Below are positions 1-7,530 of a DNA stretch of 21,639 bases, in pieces (the first letter of the stretch is position 1; each line of letters begins with the position of its first letter). The stretch is taken from assembly GCA_002441545.1 (NCBI GenBank), contig DJWL01000199.1, positions 1 to 21,639 on the forward strand, given 5' to 3'. This DNA is from Flavobacteriaceae bacterium UBA6231 (GTDB lineage Bacteria > Bacteroidota > Bacteroidia > Flavobacteriales > Flavobacteriaceae). Under the pieces are notes generated by a model. It searched no databases and had not been told where the DNA came from. It worked only from the letters and a program-made list of their open reading frames with translations. The translations under genes and the position numbers were made by a program.

Positions 1-2
1 CC

Positions 3-74
3 AAATATGATTATATATTTAAACTTAAGGTTTTAGAATTCTATTTTGGAATCCCTATTACAGACATAAATTAA
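3..74 (+). CDS. TolC-like outer-membrane efflux protein, 3' end only
   Basis: The frame beginning at base 3 is open from the window edge and encodes 23 residues ending in LEFYFGIPITDIN before a TAA stop. Flavobacterial TolC-family outer-membrane channel proteins commonly end in a similar KVLEFY.G.PIT sequence. The downstream neighbour, 5 bases away, is an HlyD/MacA-type adaptor, the usual partner of such a channel in tripartite efflux or type I secretion. The two are therefore probably co-transcribed. The call rests on this short tail plus the context. Substrate is unknown because most of the gene lies outside the window. Confidence 0.75.
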   Translation, partial: KYDYIFKLKVLEFYFGIPITDIN

Positions 75-79
75 TTAAA

Positions 80-1369
80 ATGAGTAAAAAATCACTTATT
101 GTTGTTATATCAATTACTATAGTTCTATTAGCTGTTTTAATTGGTGGAAAAAAAGCCGGTTGGTTTGGTAAAAGTGGTAATTTTAAAGAAATTGAAGCTA
201 AAAAAATTGCAAGATTAGATATTGTTGAAACGGTTTCTGCTACTGGAAAAATTCAGCCAGAAGTTGAAGTTAAAATATCTAGTGAAGTTTCAGGGGAAAT
301 TATTGAGTTACCAATTATTGAAGGACAGCAAGTAAAAAAAGGTGATTTATTAGTTCGTATCAATCCAGATATATATCAATCTAGTTTAAATCGTTCACAG
401 GCAACACTACAAAATGTCAAGGCTAATTTAAATCAGGCTGAAGCATCTTTAAAAGAAGCCAAAGCTAGTTATGAAAGAAATAAACAGCTTTTCGAAAAAG
501 GCATTATTTCAAAGTCAGATTGGGACAAAGCAGTTTCTAGTTACGAAATTGCATTAGCCAATAGAGAATCTGTTTATTATAGTGTTAAAAGTGCTGGAGC
601 AACTGTTAATGAAGCCGTTGACAACTTAAATAGAACTACTATTTATGCACCAATGGATGGAACTATTTCTAAATTAGATGTTGAATTAGGAGAGCGCGTT
701 GTTGGAACACAGCAAATGGCCGGAACAGAAATTATGCGTGTTGCCAACTTAACAAACATGGAAGTTGAAGTTGATGTTAATGAAAACGATATTGTAAAAG
801 TTAATATTGGTGATTCTACAATTGTTGAAGTAGATGCCTATTTAAAAAAACAATTTAAAGGTATTGTTACTGAAATATCAAATTCAGCCGATGGCGTATT
901 AACTGCAGATCAAGTAACAAATTTTAAAGTTAAAGTTAGAATTGTAGAAGATTCATATAAAGATTTGGTTGGAGGAAAGCCAGTATACTATTCACCATTT
1001 AGACCAGGTATGACAGCTACTGTTGATATTATAACTGATAAAAGAGATAAAGCTATCAATGTACCAATTAGTGCCATAGCAATTAAAACGGATACTACTT
1101 CAGCTAAAAAACCTAAAAATGAAACTGAAGCAGTGATAGATAAAGATCAAAAATTTGAATGCGTCTTTATTAAAAAAGGTGATACTGCAGAACTACGTGT
1201 TGTGAAAACAGGTATACAAGACGATTCAAACATTGAAATTGTATCAGGATTGGAAGAAGGAGAAGAAGTTATTGTTGGACCCTATAATGTGGTAACAAAA
1301 ACACTTAAAAGTGGAGATAAAGTTGTAATAAAGTCAAACCCTGAAGGTGGCGATTCAAATAATGACTAA
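80..1369 (+). CDS. Efflux RND/MacA-type periplasmic adaptor subunit (HlyD family)
   Basis: This is a 429-residue periplasmic adaptor linking an inner-membrane pump to a TolC channel. Residues 5-22 form a hydrophobic N-terminal anchor. The first half of a biotinyl/lipoyl-like domain spans about 53-100 and includes SGEIIELPIIEGQQVKKGD. An alpha-helical hairpin coiled coil runs from about 103 to 185, rich in Gln, Ala, Lys and Glu. The second lipoyl half starts at IYAPMDGTISKL (188-199). A beta-barrel and a membrane-proximal domain follow, with the glycine-rich turn SGLEEGEEVIVGP near the end. This order is typical of MacA. The ATG lies 5 bases after the TolC-like stop. A MacB-type ATPase would be expected nearby, but tsaB follows, so any pump gene must be upstream of the window or elsewhere. 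Family assignment is firm, substrate unknown. Confidence 0.93.
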   Translation: MSKKSLIVVISITIVLLAVLIGGKKAGWFGKSGNFKEIEAKKIARLDIVETVSATGKIQPEVEVKISSEVSGEIIELPIIEGQQVKKGDLLVRINPDIYQSSLNRSQATLQNVKANLNQAEASLKEAKASYERNKQLFEKGIISKSDWDKAVSSYEIALANRESVYYSVKSAGATVNEAVDNLNRTTIYAPMDGTISKLDVELGERVVGTQQMAGTEIMRVANLTNMEVEVDVNENDIVKVNIGDSTIVEVDAYLKKQFKGIVTEISNSADGVLTADQVTNFKVKVRIVEDSYKDLVGGKPVYYSPFRPGMTATVDIITDKRDKAINVPISAIAIKTDTTSAKKPKNETEAVIDKDQKFECVFIKKGDTAELRVVKTGIQDDSNIEIVSGLEEGEEVIVGPYNVVTKTLKSGDKVVIKSNPEGGDSNND

Positions 1370-1380
1370 CTGAATTTATT

Positions 1381-2052
1381 TTGAGCTTAATACTTAGTAT
1401 AGAAACAGCAACAACCAATTGCTCAGTATCAGTTTCCAAAGATGGGAACACCATAGTTTTAAAAGAAGATTACGATAAAAACTACTCTCATGCAGAACGA
1501 CTTCATGTGTATATTGATGAAGTTTTAAAAGATGCCACAATTGAATCTAGTCAGTTAGATGCAATTGCCGTAAGTAAAGGGCCAGGGTCATACACAGGAT
1601 TACGTATTGGAGTATCGGCTGCAAAAGGACTATGTTTTGCTTTAAATAAACCATTGATTTCAATTCCTACTTTAGAAGCTTTGGCACATCAGGTCGTTTG
1701 TAATGATGGAATTATTGTAGCGATGTTAGATGCTAGACGTATGGAAGTTTATGCAGCTATTTTTGACTCAAATTATAATCAAATCAAAGAAACCCAAGCA
1801 AAAATTTTAGACGAGTCCTCTTTTAAAGAATACTTAACTCAAGGTAAGGTGTATTTTATAGGGAATGGAGTTGAAAAAACGAAAACCTTAATTTCGCATC
1901 CAAATGCCATATTTATTGAAGACAAATTGCCTTCAGCTAATGAAATGAGTGCATTGGCTAATCAAAAATACAAAAAAAGCGATTTTGAAGATATCGCTTA
2001 TTTTGAACCTTATTATTTAAAAGATTTTGTGGCCTTAATGCCCAAGGCATAA
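1381..2052 (+). CDS. tsaB: tRNA threonylcarbamoyladenosine biosynthesis protein TsaB
   Basis: TsaB is the non-catalytic ASKHA-fold partner of TsaD (with TsaE) in making N6-threonylcarbamoyladenosine at position 37 of ANN-decoding tRNAs in the cytoplasm. The 223-residue protein has the expected N-terminal phosphate-loop-like IETATTNCSVSV, the glycine-rich SKGPGSYTGLRIGVSAAKGL, PTLEALAHQ, and MLDARRMEVYAAIF. Length matches the family. The start must be non-ATG: TTG at 1381 gives the usual MSLILSIETAT beginning, and the next in-frame ATG would delete the N-terminal lobe. It lies 11 bases after the adaptor gene and is probably read through from it. It runs tail to tail into the DUF1304 gene with one base between the two stop codons. 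tsaD and tsaE are not in the window. Confidence 0.95.
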   Translation: MSLILSIETATTNCSVSVSKDGNTIVLKEDYDKNYSHAERLHVYIDEVLKDATIESSQLDAIAVSKGPGSYTGLRIGVSAAKGLCFALNKPLISIPTLEALAHQVVCNDGIIVAMLDARRMEVYAAIFDSNYNQIKETQAKILDESSFKEYLTQGKVYFIGNGVEKTKTLISHPNAIFIEDKLPSANEMSALANQKYKKSDFEDIAYFEPYYLKDFVALMPKA

Positions 2053-2053
2053 A

Positions 2054-2407
2054 CTATAAAACAGCAAAGATTAAAGCTATAATGGCAGGAATCGCCTGCA
2101 CATAAAACAAACGTATTTTTTTAGTGGAATAAGCTCCATAAATACCTGCTACTATCACGCAAATAAGAAAGAAAATTGTAGTATTATTATCTTTTACAAT
2201 GATAGAATAAATCAACCCAGCAGACAAGAAACCATTATATAATCCTTGATTGGCAGCCAAAACCTTGGTGTCATTAGCAAATTCCTTTGACTTTAGACCA
2301 AATGTTTTGATGCCTTTAGGAGTGGTCCATAAAAACATTTCCAAGATCAGGAAATACAAATGTTCAAAAGCGACTAAGGCTACAAAAAAAGTTTTTAAGA
2401 ATATCAT
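2054..2407 (-). CDS. DUF1304 family small integral membrane protein
   Basis: This 117-residue hydrophobic protein has about four membrane segments: near 3-25, 55-72, 77-92 and 97-116. It carries features of the DUF1304 family: an early Glu-His pair in a membrane segment (AFEHLYFLILEMFLW), a TPKGIKTFGL loop, and the signature ANQGLYNGFLSAGL. The biochemical role of the family is not established. The ATG overlaps the TGA stop of the upstream DUF255 gene (ATGA, 2404-2407), which points to translational coupling. Nothing in the sequence suggests a particular substrate. The family call is good; no function should be inferred. Confidence 0.88.
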   Translation of the reverse strand: MIFLKTFFVALVAFEHLYFLILEMFLWTTPKGIKTFGLKSKEFANDTKVLAANQGLYNGFLSAGLIYSIIVKDNNTTIFFLICVIVAGIYGAYSTKKIRLFYVQAIPAIIALIFAVL

Positions 2408-4506
2408 GGTGTTATCAATTTAATGGCGTCATCAACTTTTGATACGGGAAGTTTACACGCGTTATCTATACATACATATATTAAAGTTTGGTCAGGTAAA
2501 TACCTGTTAGCTAATAAAGGTAAGTTATTTTCTGATATGCTCCCTGCAATGATTTTGTTGGGAATATAGTTTTTGTTTAATTCTGAAATTTTTCTTGAAG
2601 CCTCATTTCCTACTATTGCCACTTCATAAAACGGATTGGTATAATTAAGCATAAGGTCTAACCAATTAGAATATCCCGAAGCATAATCTTGAATTTCAGG
2701 TTTTACGTTGTTCAGTATTGTCAATGCTGTTTTTCTGAAGTGATTATTATCGAAATAATGAGATAATTTGAACAGATTCTTAGCCATAATGGAATTACTT
2801 GCAGGAATCACATTATCGCGATATTCCATATTTCTTGACACTAAAGCATCATCTTGATTGGAGGTAAAGTAAAACATATGATGGGTTTCATCAAAAAAAT
2901 GATCAAAGGTGTAATTGGCTAAATTTCTTGCGGTTACAAGCCACGTTTCATTTAAAGTGTTTTCATAAAGAGTTATGAATGCATCTATGACTGTTGCATA
3001 ATCTTCAAGATACCCATTGATTGTGCTTTTACCATTTTTATAATTATGATTTAATCCACCATCTTCTCTTAACTGATTGTTTATTATAAAATTAGCATTC
3101 TTTTCAGCTGCATCTAAATAGTTTTTATTACCAAATACTCTATATGCATCTACATATCCTTTTAGCATGAGAGCATTCCATGAAGATAGTGTTTTATCAT
3201 CAAGTCTGGGTTTTTCTCTTTTATTGCGTTCCTTTAAAAGTAAGTTTTTCCAATTATTTAATTTTTGGTTTAATTGCTCTTTGCTTATCTCATATTTTTT
3301 AATAATCTCACTATCATCATCTTTTCTTATAAGCACATAATTATTGTGTTCCCAAAACCCGTAATCATTTATGTTATAGTATTCTGAAAATAGTTGATAA
3401 TCTTCCTTTAAAATATTTTTAAGTGCTTCTTTTTCCCAAATATAAAAGGCCCCTTCCTCAAGGGTTCCTTCGAGGTTATTGCTATCGGCATCAAGGGATG
3501 AATAGAAAGCGCCATTTTCTGAGGACATCTCTTGTTTTATATACTCCAAGGTTTGTGTAACGACCTCTTTGTATAGTTCATTTTTGGTGATGAGATAGGC
3601 ATCTGAATATAGGCTTACTAATTGGCCATTATCGTAAAGCATTTTCTCAAAATGGGGCACATGCCATTTAGTATCAACAGAATATCTTGAAAAACCACCA
3701 CCAATTTGATCAAACACACCACCATAAGCCATTTTTGTAAGCGTGAGGTTTACATAGCTTTGTAATTCTTTGTCGTTGTTTTGATAGGCATATCTTAATA
3801 AAAAATGATAGTTATTAGGCATCATAAATTTTGGAGCTCGGTTCATACCGCCATCTTTGTAATCAAATTGGTTGGCCCATTTTTTTACTACTTCTTCAAT
3901 AAATTTGGTTTCGAAAACAGGTTTATTAGTATTAAGAACTATCATATCCATAGACTTTATGCCTTGCTCTAATTTGTCAGCATACTTATAAATATTTTCA
4001 GGAGATTCTTCATAGAGTTTTGCTATCTGAGATAAGGCATCTAGCCATTGCTCTTTTCTAAAATAGGTTCCTCCCCAAATAGGTCTGCCATCGGGTAATG
4101 CAATTATGTTCATAGGCCAACCACCGCTACCTGTCATAAGTTGAACCGCATTCATATACACTTGGTCAACATCGGGACGTTCTTCTCTATCTACTTTTAC
4201 ATTAATAAAGTGTTCATTCATTACTTGGGCCACTAAAGTGTCTTCAAAACTTTCGTGTTCCATAACATGACACCAATGACAGGCTGCATATCCAACACTT
4301 ATTAATAATAGTTTATTTTCAGACTTGGCAAGCTTTAAAGTTTTAGAGTTCCATGCATTCCAATTTACAGGGTTATGGGCATGTTGTAATAAATAAGGAC
4401 TGGTTTCATTAATAAGGTCGTTGATGTATTGGTGTTCCATAGTTTTTGAATTCTGACCTTTACAGTTTATTAAAAGAAATGAAAATAGAAACACAAATAG
4501 CTTCAT
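2404..4506 (-). CDS. DUF255 / thioredoxin-like (YyaL/SPATA20-type) protein with lipoprotein signal
   Basis: A 700-residue protein of the DUF255 family: an N-terminal thioredoxin-like domain followed by an (alpha/alpha)6-barrel-like region. After a short leader comes the family opening ETSPYLLQHAHNPVNWNAW (34-52), then the redox-like CHWC motif at C76/C79, the EERPDVDQVYMNA segment, and TGSGGWPMN. The C-terminal two thirds resembles N-acylglucosamine-epimerase-like barrels (for example DADSN and GRPIWGGTYF contexts). Enzymatic activity is not established for the family. Unusually, the N-terminus looks like a lipoprotein signal: MKLFVFLFSFLLINC, with C15 as possible lipidation site. That would place it in the periplasm or on a membrane, whereas many relatives start near the ETSPYLL motif without a leader. 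A TAACTTTG element sits four bases before the ATG. Confidence 0.92.
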   Translation of the reverse strand: MKLFVFLFSFLLINCKGQNSKTMEHQYINDLINETSPYLLQHAHNPVNWNAWNSKTLKLAKSENKLLLISVGYAACHWCHVMEHESFEDTLVAQVMNEHFINVKVDREERPDVDQVYMNAVQLMTGSGGWPMNIIALPDGRPIWGGTYFRKEQWLDALSQIAKLYEESPENIYKYADKLEQGIKSMDMIVLNTNKPVFETKFIEEVVKKWANQFDYKDGGMNRAPKFMMPNNYHFLLRYAYQNNDKELQSYVNLTLTKMAYGGVFDQIGGGFSRYSVDTKWHVPHFEKMLYDNGQLVSLYSDAYLITKNELYKEVVTQTLEYIKQEMSSENGAFYSSLDADSNNLEGTLEEGAFYIWEKEALKNILKEDYQLFSEYYNINDYGFWEHNNYVLIRKDDDSEIIKKYEISKEQLNQKLNNWKNLLLKERNKREKPRLDDKTLSSWNALMLKGYVDAYRVFGNKNYLDAAEKNANFIINNQLREDGGLNHNYKNGKSTINGYLEDYATVIDAFITLYENTLNETWLVTARNLANYTFDHFFDETHHMFYFTSNQDDALVSRNMEYRDNVIPASNSIMAKNLFKLSHYFDNNHFRKTALTILNNVKPEIQDYASGYSNWLDLMLNYTNPFYEVAIVGNEASRKISELNKNYIPNKIIAGSISENNLPLLANRYLPDQTLIYVCIDNACKLPVSKVDDAIKLITP

Positions 4507-4510
4507 CTAC

Positions 4511-4518
4511 CAAAGTTA
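4511..4518 (-). promoter_or_regulatory. Candidate -7 promoter element for the DUF255 gene
   Basis: On the minus strand the bases read TAACTTTG, an exact fit to the Bacteroidota -7 consensus TAnnTTTG, and only four bases (GTAG) separate it from the ATG at 4506. No convincing -33 TTG was found at the usual distance. If used, transcription would begin within about one base of the start codon. Single short motif in AT-rich DNA, so modest confidence. Confidence 0.35.
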
Positions 4519-4534
4519 GAAAAAAATTAGGCAT

Positions 4535-4561
4535 AAAAAAAAGCGTTCTATATTGAACGCT
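4535..4561 (-). terminator. Rho-independent terminator of the dodecin gene
   Basis: On the minus strand a 7-bp perfect stem, AGCGTTC paired with GAACGCT (4555-4561 and 4542-4548) around a six-base AT loop, is followed directly by a run of eight T residues. It lies about 25 bases past the dodecin stop codon and ends before the DUF255 start, so it separates the two transcripts. Confidence 0.85.
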
Positions 4562-4585
4562 TATATATTTTAATAATGAATTAAA

Positions 4586-4786
4586 TTATTCTACTTCAAA
4601 AGTGATTTTTACATTTACTCTAAATTCAGTCACTTCATTATTTGTAACACTAGCACTTTGGTCTTGAACATATACAGAACGAATATTCTTAACACTTTTG
4701 GCTGCGTGTGTTACAGCTTTTTTAGTTGCATCTTCCCAACTTTTGTCTGAGTTTGCTAAAACTTCAATTACTTTTAATACTGCCAT
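4586..4786 (-). CDS. Dodecin family protein
   Basis: A 66-residue protein matching the small dodecin fold (beta-alpha-beta-beta), a dodecameric flavin-binding or flavin-storage protein in the cytoplasm. Visible family features are the opening MAVLKVIEVLANS, the SWEDATKKAVTHAAKSVKNIRS helix, and the closing strands EFRVNVKITFEVE. Length is typical. The only tryptophan is W17. In characterised haloarchaeal and Thermus dodecins a tryptophan stacks on the flavin at a position that aligns here with S37, in the segment NIRSVYVQDQ. Flavin binding by the classical sandwich is therefore uncertain. The gene is monocistronic by appearance: its own terminator follows, and about 150 bases precede it. Confidence 0.92.
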   Translation of the reverse strand: MAVLKVIEVLANSDKSWEDATKKAVTHAAKSVKNIRSVYVQDQSASVTNNEVTEFRVNVKITFEVE

Positions 4787-4938
4787 GATGTATGATTTTT
4801 GAGTTAATAAATATGTTACTATCTTATAAATATAGTTATTTTTTCATACCCATTTATAAAGCACATCATCAAAATGCCCACCAAAACTTAAAAACAGTAG
4901 AAATCAACAATTAAATTAAAGACTATTTTTTAGTTGAA
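4787..4938. other. Intergenic region upstream of dodecin
   Basis: This AT-rich 152-base gap between the nfu-like gene and dodecin holds no ORF of note. No exact TAnnTTTG element was found on the minus strand; a TATATTTA variant is the closest. It contains no convincing hairpin terminator for the nfu-like gene. The dodecin promoter presumably lies here but cannot be placed with confidence. Confidence 0.4.
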
Positions 4939-5841
4939 TTACCCATTAATAGCTTCAACCATAGCTACTTTTCCAGGTAGCATTTCTTTAAGCATATTTT
5001 CAATACCACTCTTTAAAGTGTAAGTAGAAGAGGGGCATCCGCTACAAGCGCCTTGTAACATCACACTCACTTTTTTACTTTCAGAATCATAAGAAATAAA
5101 CTGAATGTTACCTCCATCACTTGCTACAGCCGGTTTTACATATTCATCAAGTATATTTACAATTTCCTTAGAGGTATCGTCAAGCGACTCAAAATGTGAA
5201 GTATTTTGATTGTCAGAATTTTTTAAAGTTTGTGTTGCGCCAGCTACAACTATGTCTTTCCCATTTTCAATATAGCCTCTAATAAATTCACGGAGCTCCA
5301 TGGTAATTTCTTGCCAATCTGCAACATCGTATTTTGTGATAGACACATAATTTTCATCAATAAAAACACTTTTTATAAATGGAAAATGAAACAATTCGGT
5401 TGCCATTGGAGAAACTTTTGCTTCATCAATAGACGTAAATTCAAATAAAGAAGTCACTAATTTTTTATTTGCAACAAATTTAATAACTGCTGGATTTGGT
5501 GTGCTTTCGGCATAAACTGTTACTGGTGTTTTCTTTGTTATTTCAGATTCTTCTATCACCAGGCCACCATCATTTAGATAAGCTTCTATTTGCTCGGCAA
5601 CTTCATCTTGAACATCTTTCCATTCAACAATATTATAGCGTTCTAAAGCAATGAAATTCCAAGAAATATATACTTTTTTAACAAAAGGCAAATAGAATAA
5701 TTGCTGACCTAAAGGCGAAGCTTTTGCTTCATCAATATTGTTAAATTCAAAACTTTGGTGTTTGGTAATAATTTGATTAATTTCAAATTTAACAATCGTA
5801 TTATTTGATGTTTCCTGTACAGAAACCTTAAAAATATTCAT
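4939..5841 (-). CDS. Nfu/NifU-like iron-sulfur scaffold protein with two N-terminal Nfu_N domains
   Basis: A 300-residue Fe-S cluster carrier. The C-terminal NifU domain (about 218-298) contains PAVASDGGNIQF and the cluster-ligating GACSGCPSS, with C266 and C269. Two tandem Nfu_N domains precede it, at about 1-93 and 104-196. They share the pattern EF..IDEAK.SP...LF..PF.K.V.I and end in a W-containing helix. The second keeps the family motif STPNPAVIKF, while in the first it has become TSNNTIVKF. The chosen start (ATG at 5841, MNIFKVSVQET) places the first domain at the N-terminus; an upstream ATG nine codons earlier would add a non-conserved MYFYKKLAK stretch. No isc/suf genes are adjacent. 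Role: delivery of [4Fe-4S] or [2Fe-2S] clusters to apo-proteins, by family analogy. Confidence 0.92.
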   Translation of the reverse strand: MNIFKVSVQETSNNTIVKFEINQIITKHQSFEFNNIDEAKASPLGQQLFYLPFVKKVYISWNFIALERYNIVEWKDVQDEVAEQIEAYLNDGGLVIEESEITKKTPVTVYAESTPNPAVIKFVANKKLVTSLFEFTSIDEAKVSPMATELFHFPFIKSVFIDENYVSITKYDVADWQEITMELREFIRGYIENGKDIVVAGATQTLKNSDNQNTSHFESLDDTSKEIVNILDEYVKPAVASDGGNIQFISYDSESKKVSVMLQGACSGCPSSTYTLKSGIENMLKEMLPGKVAMVEAING

Positions 5842-6011
5842 TTTAGCTAATTTTTTGTAAAAATACAAAAGATAACTTTACTTATCCATATATTTGAATT
5901 TTGTTCGTGATTATTATATAAGAAAGATATAGTGTATCTTAACGATTTTTATGTAATTTTTTAATAATCAAGGCGTTTAAATAATATCAAATCTACCTTG
6001 AAGTAAAGTAT
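5842..6011. other. Divergent intergenic region between nfu-like gene and porP/sprF-like gene
   Basis: 170 bases separating divergent genes. On the plus strand TATATTTG at 5889-5896 is an exact -7 consensus and could serve the PorP/SprF gene with a leader of about 110 bases, but no -33 element at proper spacing was seen. A perfect inverted repeat, AAGATA-5-TATCTT (5924-5940), lies in the presumed leader. On the minus strand only imperfect -7 variants occur. Confidence 0.35.
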
Positions 6012-7013
6012 ATGAAATTTAAAAATATCTTTTTTTTATTTGTTGGAATTTTATTTTCTCAGATTACAATTTCTCAAGAAGGACTTCCTATTTATACTGA
6101 TTATCTTACTGATAATTATTATTTAATCCATCCATCTATGGCTGGCATTGCAAACTGCTCAAAAGTTAGGCTTACTGCTCGTCAACAATGGTTTGGACAT
6201 GAGGATGCTCCTAAGCTTTTAACTTTAAGTATTAATGGAAGAATTGGAGAAACTCCTTCTGCTGTTGGAGGCATATTATACACCGACAAAAATGGGTACC
6301 ATTCACAAACAGGAGCTTATGTTACTTATGCGCATCATTTGATGTTTTCTAGAAGTGAAGTGGATTTAAATATGTTGTCATTTGGTTTAAGCGCAGGGTT
6401 TATTCAATATAAATTGGATGAAACATCTTTTCCTTTTGATGGTCCTGATCAAATAATAGATGGCATTGTGCAAAGTGAGACTAATTTTAATATTGATCTT
6501 GGTTTTTCTTACCATTATTTAGATTATTATGCCCATGCTACAGTTAAAAATGTACTAAAGAATTCTGGTATTAATAATGATATTGAAATTACAAGTAATT
6601 TAAGGCGTTATTTGTTATCAGTCGGTGGAGTTTTTGGAAAATTAGGTGGCGAATGGAGTTACGAACCTTCTATTATGTTTCAATATAAAGATGGAACTCA
6701 AGAATCTTCAATTGATATAAATGGTAAAGTTTATAAAGAGATGGATTTTGGCAAACTTTGGGGAGGAATTTCTTATAGAAACAGTTTTGATGGTGCTCAA
6801 TATTTAGATGGTTCAGGTGTTAGTAGCCAAAAATTGAGACAGATAACACCCATTTTAGGTGTTGATTATAATCAGTTTATGTTTGCTTATACTTATACTT
6901 ATCAGATGAATTCACTAGTTTTTACAAACGGTGGATTTCATCAATTAACACTAGGATACAATTTTAATTGTAGAAAAGAAAAGTATGATTGTAAGTGTCC
7001 TGCAGTAAATTAA
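6012..7013 (+). CDS. PorP/SprF family type IX secretion system outer-membrane protein
   Basis: A 333-residue protein with an N-terminal signal peptide (about 1-21, ending TISQ) and the family opening PIYTDYLTDNYYLIHPSMAG, in which HPSMAG stands where most members have NPAxAG. The rest alternates short amphipathic strands typical of an outer-membrane beta-barrel and finishes LTLGYNFNC with a short Cys-rich tail. PorP/SprF proteins help in secretion or surface anchoring of type IX substrates, often a large adhesin encoded next to them. No adhesin gene is adjacent here. A gamma-carbonic anhydrase gene follows after four bases, so the two are probably co-transcribed. Family membership is clear, the client protein unknown. 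Confidence 0.9.
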   Translation: MKFKNIFFLFVGILFSQITISQEGLPIYTDYLTDNYYLIHPSMAGIANCSKVRLTARQQWFGHEDAPKLLTLSINGRIGETPSAVGGILYTDKNGYHSQTGAYVTYAHHLMFSRSEVDLNMLSFGLSAGFIQYKLDETSFPFDGPDQIIDGIVQSETNFNIDLGFSYHYLDYYAHATVKNVLKNSGINNDIEITSNLRRYLLSVGGVFGKLGGEWSYEPSIMFQYKDGTQESSIDINGKVYKEMDFGKLWGGISYRNSFDGAQYLDGSGVSSQKLRQITPILGVDYNQFMFAYTYTYQMNSLVFTNGGFHQLTLGYNFNCRKEKYDCKCPAVN

Positions 7014-7017
7014 AATC

Positions 7018-7530
7018 ATGCCAATTATAAAAGCCCTTAATGGAATAGCACCACAAATTCCAGACGATTGTTATATTGCTGAAAACGCTACCATTGTAGG
7101 TGATGTCTCTATGGGAAACCAATGCAGCATATGGTTTAACGCTGTTATTCGAGGTGATGTACATTATATAAAAATGGGCAATAAAGTAAATATTCAGGAT
7201 GGTGCTGTAATTCACGCAACTTATAAAACTTCCCCAACAACTATTGGTAATAATGTATCTATTGGCCATAATGCAATTGTACACGGTTGTACTATTCATG
7301 ACAATGTGTTAATTGGTATGGGTAGTATTGTTATGGATGATTGCGTGGTAGAAAGCAACAGTATTATTGCAGCGGGAGCTGTTGTAACAAAAAACACCAA
7401 GGTAGAGTCTGGAAGTATTTATGCTGGAATTCCAGCGAAGAAGGTTAAAGATATAAGTCAAGAATTAATTTCTGGAGAGATAAACCGAATAGCAGATAAC
7501 TATATAAAGTACTCTAGTTGGTATGAATAA
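7018..7530 (+). CDS. Gamma-class carbonic anhydrase family protein
   Basis: A 170-residue left-handed parallel beta-helix protein built of hexapeptide repeats, for example ATIVGD, VSIGHN, VLIGMG, SIIAAG. It belongs to the CamH/YrdA-like branch. Candidate metal ligands are H66 (AVIHATY), H84 and H89 (SIGHNAIVHGC), and the structural R45/D47 pair occurs in IRGDVHYI. The acidic loop of archaeal Cam is absent, as usual for CamH, and enzymatic activity in this branch is not assured. It ends with the conserved YAGIPAKKVK. It begins four bases after the PorP/SprF stop and overlaps the next gene by eight bases, so these three genes look like one transcription unit. Confidence 0.93.
   Translation: MPIIKALNGIAPQIPDDCYIAENATIVGDVSMGNQCSIWFNAVIRGDVHYIKMGNKVNIQDGAVIHATYKTSPTTIGNNVSIGHNAIVHGCTIHDNVLIGMGSIVMDDCVVESNSIIAAGAVVTKNTKVESGSIYAGIPAKKVKDISQELISGEINRIADNYIKYSSWYE

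Noticed and set aside
2085..2099. GCAGG-5-CCTGC hairpin near the tsaB/DUF1304 junction as terminator
   Set aside because: It is inside DUF1304 coding sequence, with a short stem and no T-run after it on either strand.
5842..5868. Nine-residue upstream extension of the nfu-like protein
   Set aside because: The added residues are not part of the Nfu_N domain; the ATG at 5841 matches the family start.
6964..7299. 111-codon minus-strand frame
   Set aside because: Antisense to the PorP/SprF end and carbonic anhydrase; the composition does not resemble a protein family and it has no start context.
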